Below are positions 11,084 through 16,611 of a DNA stretch of 16,611 nucleotides, piece after piece. The DNA lies in contig DECD01000043.1 of assembly GCA_002349055.1 (NCBI GenBank), forward strand, positions 60,366-76,976, in the 5' to 3' direction. Below the pieces are notes generated by a model. That model made no database searches. It was not told the DNA's origin and saw nothing but the letters and a program-made list of their open reading frames with translations. The position numbers and the translations under genes are program-made. Source of the stretch: Bacteroidales bacterium UBA2939. GTDB lineage: Bacteria > Bacteroidota > Bacteroidia > Bacteroidales > P3. Position 1 is the first letter of the stretch, and each line of letters starts with the position of its first letter.

Positions 11084-13663
11084 TTAACTGCACTTGCTCC
11101 AGCCGCAGTTGGGGCAGCTCTTGCAGCCGCTGTTGTAGACGAGCTTGCTGCCGCAGTCGGGGCATACCTCGTCGGTCTCGGTGCCGTCCTTGATGTAGCG
11201 TTTCAGGGCACGGGCCACGCCGTTGCTCCAGGTGGTGATGCTGTCGGTGTCGAAGTTGAGCTTGCCGATGAGTTCCACCACGTTGGGGATGGGCATGCCG
11301 TGACGCAGGATGCCCGAGATGAGCTTGGCGTAGTTCCAATATTCCTTGCGGAACATGCGCGAGAGACCCTCCATGGTGATGTGGTAGCCGTCCTGGTCGA
11401 GGAACTGGAAGTCGTAGCGTGCATGCTCGTCGCCTTTCTCCTTGACGCGGATGACCCAGCCTTTCTCGACCCACTTGGGCAGGAGGAAGTTCTCGGCACG
11501 GCCGGTGAATATCTCGTAGGGACGGCCTTCGTACATGCCGACGACGGCAATCCAGTCTTCCTTCTCGTTCTTGAAACGCACCACCTCGGCCTCGAGTTTC
11601 TTGGGACGCTTGGGGGCCTTGCTCTCGCCGAAGCAGGGGTTGTCCTTCTTGCCCTCGTTGGTGCTCACCAGCACACCGGTACGCGAGCCGTCGCGGTAGA
11701 TGGTGCAGCCCTTGCAGCCACTCTCCCAGGCGGTCTCGTAAATCTTGCTAACGACCTCCTTGGTGGTCTCCTTGGGGATGTTGACGGTGACGGAGATGCT
11801 GTGGTCGACCCACTTCTGGATGGCGCCCTGCATCTTCACCTTGGCCACCCAGTCGATGTCGGCGCTGGTGGCGTGGAAATAGGGGCTCTTCTCGATGACC
11901 TTCTGCAACTCGGCATCGTCCATGTGCATCACCTCGTCGACATCGTAGCCGTTGATGCGGGCCCAGTCGAGGAACTTGGGGTGGAACACGTTGTACTCCT
12001 CGAAGTAGTCGCCGTTCTCGTCCTTGATGACATTGTGGCCATTCGACTGGCTGTCGTTCTCGGGGCGGTTAATCTTCTTGCGACGCTTGTAGCTGACGAG
12101 GAAGACGGGCTCGATGCCGCTGGTGGTTTGGGTGCAGATGCTGACGGTGCCGGTGGGGGCGATGGTCAGCAGGGCGATGTTGCGGCGGCCGTATTTGGTC
12201 ATCTCCTCGTAGAGTGCGGGGTCGGCCTCGCGGATGCGCTGGATGAGGGGGTTGCTCTCCTCGCGGCGGGCGTCGTAGATGGGGAAGCAGCCACGCTCCT
12301 TGGCGAGCTGCACGCTCGAGGCGTAGGCGGCACAGCAGAGCGACTGCTGCACCTTGACGGCGAAGGCCGTGGCCTCCTCGCTACCGTATTGCAGGCCCAA
12401 GGCGGCCAGCATGTCGCCCTCGGCGGTGATGCCGAAGCCGCTGCGACGGCCTTCGAGGCACTTCATCTTGATGTTGAGCCACAGGTTGTGCTCCACCATC
12501 TTGATTTCGTCGCTCTCGGGGTCGGACTCAATCTTTTTCAGTATCTGCTCCACCTTCTCGAGCTCCAGGTCGATGAGGTCATCCATCAGGCGCTGGCCTT
12601 TCATCACATGGTCGCGGAAGAGGTCGAAGTTGAACGTGGCCTCCTTGGTGAAGGGTTTGTCGACGTAGGAGTAGAGGTTGATGGCCTGGAGGCGGCAGCT
12701 GTCGTAGGGGCACAGCGGAATCTCGCCGCAGGGGTTGGTGCTCACGGTGCGGTAGCCGAAGTCGGCATAGCAGTCGGGAACGCTCTCGCGGAGGATGGTG
12801 TCCCAGAAGAGCACGCCGGGCTCGGCGCTGCTCCACGCGTTGGCGATAATCTTGTTCCACAGGGCTCGGGCGTCGACCTCCTTGGTATAGATGGGGTTGG
12901 GCGAGTCGATGGGGTACTGCTGCACGAAGGGCTTGCCCTCCATGGCGCAACGCATAAACTCGTCGGTAATCTTCACGCTGACATTGGCACCGGTAATCTT
13001 GCCTTGCTCGAGCTTGGCATCGATGAAGCTCTCGGCATCGGGATGCTTGATGCTGATACTGAGCATCAGGGCACCGCGGCGGCCACCCTGCGCCACCTCG
13101 CGGGTGGTGTTGGAGTAGCGCACCATGAAGGGCACAATGCCGGTGGAGGTGAGGGCCGAGTTTTTTACGGGGCTGCCGCCGGGGCGTATGTGGCTCAGGT
13201 CGTGACCCACGCCGCCGCGGCGCTTCATCAGCTGCACCTGCTCCTGGTCAATCTTCATGATACCGCCGTAGGAGTCGCTGTTGCCCTGGTTGCCGATGAC
13301 GAAGCAGTTGCTCAAGCTCACCACCTGGAAGTTGTTGCCGATGCCGCTCATGGGGCTGCCCTGCGGGACAATGTACTTGAAGTCCTTGAGCAACTGGTAG
13401 ATTTCCTCCTCGGAGAGGGGGTTCTGGTATTTCTCCTCGATGCGGGCATACTCGGCAGCGAGACGGCGGTGCATCATGTCGGGGTTGAGCTCGTAGATGC
13501 GGTTGTCCTCGCGCAGGGCATACTTGTTCATCCACACATTGGCGGCCAGCTCGTCGCCATGGAAATACTCCACCGACGAACGCATAATCTCCTCGGGGGT
13601 ATATTGCTGATATTGTTTAGTGGCCTTCGAAGGCTCAAACGCTGAAAACAAGTCGCCTTGCAT
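11084..13663 (-). CDS. nrdJ: Class II (adenosylcobalamin-dependent) ribonucleoside reductase
   Basis: 859-residue enzyme that makes deoxyribonucleotides using a B12-derived radical and no oxygen. Seen in order: an N-terminal part, SLSNCFVIG with the redox Cys C120, GGVGHDLSHIRPGGSPV (150-166), TREVAQGGRRGALMLSISIKHPD, and the active-site NPCGEIPL (310-317) with the thiyl Cys C312 and E314. Later come APTGTVSICTQTTSGIEPVF and WESGCKGCTIYRDGSR. The C-terminal 26 residues form a Cys-rich tail (C834, C837, C847, C850, C853, C858), combining a zinc-ribbon-like fold and the likely redox-relay cysteines. There is no separate small subunit nearby, as expected for class II. It has its own promoter and a leader of about 20 nt, too short for a cobalamin riboswitch. 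A large antisense open frame over the gene is a codon-bias artefact. Confidence 0.96.
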   Translation of the reverse strand: MQGDLFSAFEPSKATKQYQQYTPEEIMRSSVEYFHGDELAANVWMNKYALREDNRIYELNPDMMHRRLAAEYARIEEKYQNPLSEEEIYQLLKDFKYIVPQGSPMSGIGNNFQVVSLSNCFVIGNQGNSDSYGGIMKIDQEQVQLMKRRGGVGHDLSHIRPGGSPVKNSALTSTGIVPFMVRYSNTTREVAQGGRRGALMLSISIKHPDAESFIDAKLEQGKITGANVSVKITDEFMRCAMEGKPFVQQYPIDSPNPIYTKEVDARALWNKIIANAWSSAEPGVLFWDTILRESVPDCYADFGYRTVSTNPCGEIPLCPYDSCRLQAINLYSYVDKPFTKEATFNFDLFRDHVMKGQRLMDDLIDLELEKVEQILKKIESDPESDEIKMVEHNLWLNIKMKCLEGRRSGFGITAEGDMLAALGLQYGSEEATAFAVKVQQSLCCAAYASSVQLAKERGCFPIYDARREESNPLIQRIREADPALYEEMTKYGRRNIALLTIAPTGTVSICTQTTSGIEPVFLVSYKRRKKINRPENDSQSNGHNVIKDENGDYFEEYNVFHPKFLDWARINGYDVDEVMHMDDAELQKVIEKSPYFHATSADIDWVAKVKMQGAIQKWVDHSISVTVNIPKETTKEVVSKIYETAWESGCKGCTIYRDGSRTGVLVSTNEGKKDNPCFGESKAPKRPKKLEAEVVRFKNEKEDWIAVVGMYEGRPYEIFTGRAENFLLPKWVEKGWVIRVKEKGDEHARYDFQFLDQDGYHITMEGLSRMFRKEYWNYAKLISGILRHGMPIPNVVELIGKLNFDTDSITTWSNGVARALKRYIKDGTETDEVCPDCGSKLVYNSGCKSCPNCGWSKCS

Positions 13664-13688
13664 GATATTACACTTTTAATTTGTTCTG

Positions 13689-13696
13689 CAAAAATA
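13689..13696 (-). promoter_or_regulatory. -7 box of the nrdJ promoter
   Basis: TATTTTTG on the minus strand (13696-13689), followed by CA, 25 nt before the nrdJ ATG (13663). A TTG-containing sequence (ACTTGTTGGC) lies about 20 nt upstream and could serve as the -33 element. Confidence 0.7.
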
Positions 13697-13846
13697 GACA
13701 GAAAAATGCAATCTTCGCCAACAAGTTATCAACAAAAACGGCCTCGATTCGGGAACCCCTTGTGCAGTCAAACATTTGGGCGGTGAATAACCCAAAGCGT
13801 ACAATAAAAATTATAAAACTCCGTTATAAAGGAAAACACAATTGCT

Positions 13847-14692
13847 ATGAAACAGATACTCCTCATAAACGACGTGGTTGGCTATAGCCATGTGGGCATG
13901 GTGGCCATGCTGCCCATTCTCACCCACCTGGGCCACACCACCTACAACCTTCCCACCGCCCTTGTGTCGAACACTTTGGACTACGGCCATTTCAATATCC
14001 TCGAGACCACCGACTATATGCGCGGCACCATCCCCGTGTGGCGCCAGTTGGGCTTCCGCTTCGATGCCGTGTGCACCGGATTGATGTTCAGCGAGGAGCA
14101 GGCCACGCTGGTCTCCTCCTACTGCCGCCAGCTGCAAAACGAGGGCACCACGGTCTTTGTCGACCCCATCATGGGCGACGGCGGACGCCTCTACAACGGC
14201 ATCAGCGACGTCCAGGTGCAGCTCATGCGCGAGATGGTGGGCGTAGCCGACCTCACCTTCCCCAACTATACCGAGGCGTGCTACCTCACCGGAATGCCCT
14301 ATAAAGCCGACGGCATGACCTGGGACGAAGCCTGCAACATGCTCGACGGCATCGTCGCCCTGGGCGCCAAGTCCGCCGTGGTCACCAGCGCCTGCGTCGA
14401 CGGCCAGCGTTGCGTCATCGGCCGTCGCAGCAACATGCCCCTCGAGGGCTTCCGCCAGCGCGGCAAGGACGGCCCCTATTTCCGCATCGACTACGAGGAG
14501 ATTCCCATGGCCTTCCACGGCACCGGCGACATCTTCTCCGCCGTCCTCATCGGCCACCTCATGAACAACGAGACGCTCAAGGAGAGCACCCAGACTGCCA
14601 TGAAGGTCGTCTCCAGCCTGATAGAAAGAAACCGAGCACAGAAAGATCTCTGCCTCGGTATTCCCATTGAAAAATGTTTGGATTTACTTTAA
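13847..14692 (+). CDS. Pyridoxal/pyridoxamine kinase-like protein (PfkB/ribokinase superfamily)
   Basis: 281-residue ATP-dependent kinase related to PdxY/PdxK, which phosphorylate B6 vitamers in the salvage route to pyridoxal 5'-phosphate. Evidence: N-terminal ILLINDVVGYSHVGMVAMLPIL (4-25) and ALVSNTLDYGHF (38-49), as in PdxY; DPIMGDGGRLYNGI (106-119); PNYTEACYLTG (139-149); and the catalytic anion-hole motif GTGD (225-228, in HGTGDIFSAVLIGHL). The length fits. Transcribed divergently from nrdJ across a 183-bp spacer. No TAnnTTTG promoter is apparent in that spacer. The inverted repeat TTTGGG (13775-13780) / CCCAAA (13791-13796) lies 50 bp before the ATG and could be an operator, but this is weak. 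The stop TAA shares bases with the stop of the facing Na/Pi gene. Substrate specificity cannot be fixed from sequence; hydroxymethylpyrimidine kinase is less likely. Confidence 0.88.
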   Translation: MKQILLINDVVGYSHVGMVAMLPILTHLGHTTYNLPTALVSNTLDYGHFNILETTDYMRGTIPVWRQLGFRFDAVCTGLMFSEEQATLVSSYCRQLQNEGTTVFVDPIMGDGGRLYNGISDVQVQLMREMVGVADLTFPNYTEACYLTGMPYKADGMTWDEACNMLDGIVALGAKSAVVTSACVDGQRCVIGRRSNMPLEGFRQRGKDGPYFRIDYEEIPMAFHGTGDIFSAVLIGHLMNNETLKESTQTAMKVVSSLIERNRAQKDLCLGIPIEKCLDLL

Positions 14693-16392
14693 TCCTCTGC
14701 GTGCTTTCTTGAGCCGTCGATGGCCTCGGAGACGTTGATGACATAGTCACCAAGTTTCTCGTAGAGGGCGTAGAGGCTCGAGTAGGCGTTGCCTATGGCG
14801 TAGTCGTAGACACCTAGCTTCAGGGCGTCGAGGTGCTGCGCACGCAGGCGGTCGCGGCAGGCGTTGATGGCATGCTCGGCGGCATAGGCGGCATCGAGGT
14901 CCACATGGTCGTAGTCGTGGAGGTTGCTGTCCATCACGTCGAGGGCCTTCTGCACCAATCCGCGCATCTCTTCGAGGTTGGCGTTGAGGCCGGCATCGAA
15001 GTGCACGGCATCCTCGCGCTTGTTCTGGCGCGTCATGGCTATCTGATAGATGGTGTCGCCGATGCTCTCCAGGTTGTCGATGATGCGCAGCATGGAGCTG
15101 ATGCGCTCCGAGCCGTGCTCCGAGATGTCGCCCGACCCCACCTTGGTCAAGAACTTCGAGATTTCCATCTCCATGCGGTCGGTAATCTCCTCGTATTTGG
15201 CTATGCGCGCCATGATGGCGTCAAACTCTTCGTCCTCCTTGGCGGTACGCAAGCCCGGCAGGAAGGTATACATGCGGAGCACGCGCTTGGAAAATTCTTC
15301 AATCTCGCTCTTCGCGCTCTGGAGGTTAAGCTCGGCGGTAGAGAGCAGGTTGGAGGTGAGGTAGGTGAGGCGGAACTCCTCTTCGCCCTCCTCTTTCTTG
15401 TCGGGCACCATCCAGGTGACAACCTTCTCAATCTGCGGGATGAAGAAGGCCAGGATGACCGTGGTGACGACGTTGAAGAGCGTATGGAAGATAGTGATGG
15501 CCAGCGGGATGAGCGGGATGTTCGGCAGCAGGGGGTCAAGAACCTCAGCCGAGGCCATAACGACGTTGCAGATGGGATAGAACGGGATGATGAAGAGGAG
15601 GGCACCCACCACGTTGAACACCAGGTGGGCACGGGCCGTGCGCTTGCCGGTGGTGCCGGTGGTCATGGCCACCACCTGGGCGGTGAGCGTGGTGCCGAGG
15701 TTCTGACCGATGACGAGGGCCATCGATGTGGGGAAGTCTATCCAGCCCTGGCTGGCCATCAGCAGGATGACAGCCGTCATGGCCGACGAGGTCTGCAAGA
15801 TGATGCAGAGGATGGCACCCACCACGATAAACAGCAGCACCGACCAGTAGCCCCACTGACCGAGGGCGGCAATGGAGTGGGCTACGTCCTCGTCGAGCGG
15901 CGGCACCGAGTCGCCCATCAGGCCGAGGCCAAGGATGAGCATCGCCAGGCCCACGATGGTCTGTCCGAGGTACTGCATCTTGTTTTTCTTGCTGAAGATG
16001 AAGAAGAGGCTGATGGCCGCAATGGCCATGGGCATCAGCGGTACCTTGTCGGCCGTGTCGCCACCACCCAATCCGAAGAGGGTGATAATCCAGGCGGTGA
16101 CCGTGGTGCCGATGTTGGCACCCATCACCACGGCGATGGCGCCGCCGAGGGTCAGCAGTCCCGCGCCGGCAAAGCCCACCGTCATCACGGTGGTAGCCGT
16201 CGAGCTTTGGATAATAGCCGTAACACCCGTACCGGCCAGAATGCCGCTAAGGGGCTTACCGGTAATCTTGGTGAGGATGTGGCGCAGTTTCGAGCCAGCG
16301 TACTTCTGCAAGCCTTCGCTCATCAGTTTCATGGCGAAGAGGAACACTGCCAAGGCTCCCGCCAACTTCAAACAGACCAGAAAAATTTCCAT
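14689..16392 (-). CDS. Na/Pi cotransporter family protein with PhoU-like C-terminal domain
   Basis: 567-residue inner-membrane protein that probably takes up phosphate with sodium. Two inverted-topology Na/Pi-cotransporter repeats are seen. The first has QSSTATTVMTVGF (62-74) and GANIGTTVTA (91-100); the second has QTSSAMTAVIL (200-210) and GQNLGTTLTA (229-238). About eight hydrophobic segments lie between residues 3 and 335. From about residue 350 the protein is soluble and helical, with PhoU-like repeats (RIIDNLESIGDTIYQIA; YEKLGDYVINVSEAI), as in the YjbB/NptA-PhoU fusions, which may sense or gate phosphate transport. The ATG at 16392 is the start; a TACTTTTG promoter lies about 80 bp upstream, and the leader carries two microsatellites. 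The stop overlaps that of the convergent kinase gene by 4 bp, with no terminator between them. Confidence 0.93.
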   Translation of the reverse strand: MEIFLVCLKLAGALAVFLFAMKLMSEGLQKYAGSKLRHILTKITGKPLSGILAGTGVTAIIQSSTATTVMTVGFAGAGLLTLGGAIAVVMGANIGTTVTAWIITLFGLGGGDTADKVPLMPMAIAAISLFFIFSKKNKMQYLGQTIVGLAMLILGLGLMGDSVPPLDEDVAHSIAALGQWGYWSVLLFIVVGAILCIILQTSSAMTAVILLMASQGWIDFPTSMALVIGQNLGTTLTAQVVAMTTGTTGKRTARAHLVFNVVGALLFIIPFYPICNVVMASAEVLDPLLPNIPLIPLAITIFHTLFNVVTTVILAFFIPQIEKVVTWMVPDKKEEGEEEFRLTYLTSNLLSTAELNLQSAKSEIEEFSKRVLRMYTFLPGLRTAKEDEEFDAIMARIAKYEEITDRMEMEISKFLTKVGSGDISEHGSERISSMLRIIDNLESIGDTIYQIAMTRQNKREDAVHFDAGLNANLEEMRGLVQKALDVMDSNLHDYDHVDLDAAYAAEHAINACRDRLRAQHLDALKLGVYDYAIGNAYSSLYALYEKLGDYVINVSEAIDGSRKHAED

Positions 16393-16401
16393 ATAAAATA
16401 T

Positions 16402-16425
16402 GTTAATGCGTTAACGTGTTAATCT
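16402..16425. repeat. Octamer GTTAANNN x3 in the Na/Pi gene leader
   Basis: GTTAATGC, GTTAACGT and GTTAATCT are in tandem (16402-16425), 9 bp before the start codon of the minus-strand gene. They resemble the GTTGATAS array at 9910-10019 in period and base pattern. Confidence 0.65.
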
Positions 16426-16429
16426 ATTG

Positions 16430-16457
16430 ATTTTCAATTTTCAATTTTCAATTTTCA
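16430..16457. repeat. Heptamer ATTTTCA x4 in the Na/Pi gene leader
   Basis: Four perfect tandem copies of ATTTTCA (16430-16457) plus ATTT. They lie between the promoter and the start codon of the Na/Pi gene. Confidence 0.9.
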
Positions 16458-16473
16458 ATTTAAATCGTTTTTG

Positions 16474-16481
16474 CAAAAGTA
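16474..16481 (-). promoter_or_regulatory. -7 box of the Na/Pi cotransporter promoter
   Basis: TACTTTTG on the minus strand (16481-16474) matches TAnnTTTG, followed by CA. It gives a leader of about 75 nt, much longer than those of the other genes in this window because of the two tandem repeats. Confidence 0.65.
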
Positions 16482-16543
16482 CAAAGAATATCGTTACGGA
16501 ATTGTTACGTTTTTGTTAAGTTTTTTTCTGGGTAGCATGAAAC

Positions 16544-16580
16544 AAAGAAAGGCCCGCCGGTTTGGCGGGCCTTTCTTTAT
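16544..16580 (-). terminator. Strong hairpin terminator of the gene entering at the right edge
   Basis: Perfect 15-bp stem AAAGAAAGGCCCGCC (16544-16558), loop GGTTT, GGCGGGCCTTTCTTT (16564-16578). The T-rich arm end on each strand makes it usable in both directions. It most likely ends a minus-strand gene whose stop is at 16598-16596. Confidence 0.8.
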
Positions 16581-16595
16581 TTAGAGTTACGCCGA

Positions 16596-16611
16596 CTAGC
16601 GGACGATGAGT
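16596..16611 (-). CDS. Possible 3' end of a minus-strand gene (last codons only)
   Basis: The minus strand entering from the right edge can be read CTC ATC GTC CGC TAG (LIVR-stop). LIVR or similar is a common end of type IX sorting domains and of other Bacteroidota envelope proteins, and a strong terminator follows 18 bp later. Only four sense codons are in the window, so both frame and identity are guesses based on the terminator position. Confidence 0.35.

Noticed and set aside
11003..13645. 880-residue plus-strand open frame opposite nrdJ
   Set aside because: Its composition (Val/Leu/Gly/His-rich, no known motif) is that of a codon-bias shadow. nrdJ on the other strand has all catalytic motifs.
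13664..13740. Cobalamin riboswitch upstream of the B12-dependent nrdJ
   Set aside because: The leader from the TATTTTTG promoter to the ATG is only about 20 nt, and no B12-box-like sequence is seen in the spacer.
13775..13796. Operator TTTGGG-N10-CCCAAA before the pyridoxal-kinase-like gene
   Set aside because: Arms of 6 bp with a long spacer are expected by chance in a 183-bp A/T-rich spacer; mentioned under the gene but not listed as a site.
14833..16422. 529-residue plus-strand open frame opposite the Na/Pi gene, and a similar 433-residue frame at 5099-6400 opposite the CotH gene
   Set aside because: Both are low-complexity, His/Gly/Arg/Val-rich antisense shadows of well-supported genes, with no start signal or domain.

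Overview
The window looks like chromosomal core DNA from a member of the Bacteroidota, most likely order Bacteroidales. The evidence is: promoters of the TAnnTTTG type (TATCTTTGC three times, plus TATTTTTG and TACTTTTG); an almost complete lack of Shine-Dalgarno sequences; a B12-dependent class II ribonucleotide reductase; C-terminal sequences resembling type IX secretion sorting domains; and a paired TonB-like gene family typical of the group. Coding DNA is GC-rich, so long antisense open frames are common and were discarded. No phage, transposase, CRISPR array, tRNA or rRNA was seen.

Layout: (a) 1-974, the 3' part of tsf (EF-Ts) and a bidirectional hairpin terminator. (b) 997-2658, two minus-strand TonB C-terminal-domain paralogues in tandem, with nearly identical Cys-rich N-termini. 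(c) 2674-2721, a divergent promoter pair built as an inverted repeat. (d) 2734-4324, plus-strand rnhA and prmC, converging with a 23-bp overlap on (e) the minus-strand run uvrD > CotH-kinase protein > dtd (8841-4302; gaps of 11 and 5 bp). (f) 8842-9293, a 452-bp gene-free stretch with the uvrD promoter, a strong hairpin, a remnant of a type IX sorting domain, REP-like palindromes and 22-bp tandem repeats. (g) minus-strand nrdJ > terminator hairpin > ribD > repeat array > yigZ (13663-9294). (h) plus-strand pyridoxal/pyridoxamine-kinase-like gene, tail-to-tail with (i) a minus-strand Na/Pi cotransporter-PhoU protein. (j) a repeat-rich leader, a terminator, and the last codons of another minus-strand gene at the right edge.

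Most genes are housekeeping: translation (tsf, prmC, dtd), nucleic acid maintenance (rnhA, uvrD), nucleotide and cofactor synthesis (nrdJ, ribD, pyridoxal kinase) and phosphate uptake. The accessory signals are the Cys-rich TonB-like pair and the exported CotH-kinase protein.

The most striking feature is how many short repeats have entered or abut genes. Arrays with period 7, 8 or 9 bp lie in rnhA, uvrD, ribD, the ribD-yigZ gap and the Na/Pi gene leader. Palindromic REP-like units sit in frame inside prmC, uvrD and ribD. The CTAG-N5 nonamer arrays, shared by rnhA and uvrD, are the least expected. I cannot say from one window whether these repeats are described elsewhere. No single gene cluster here looks like a new defence or biosynthetic system.
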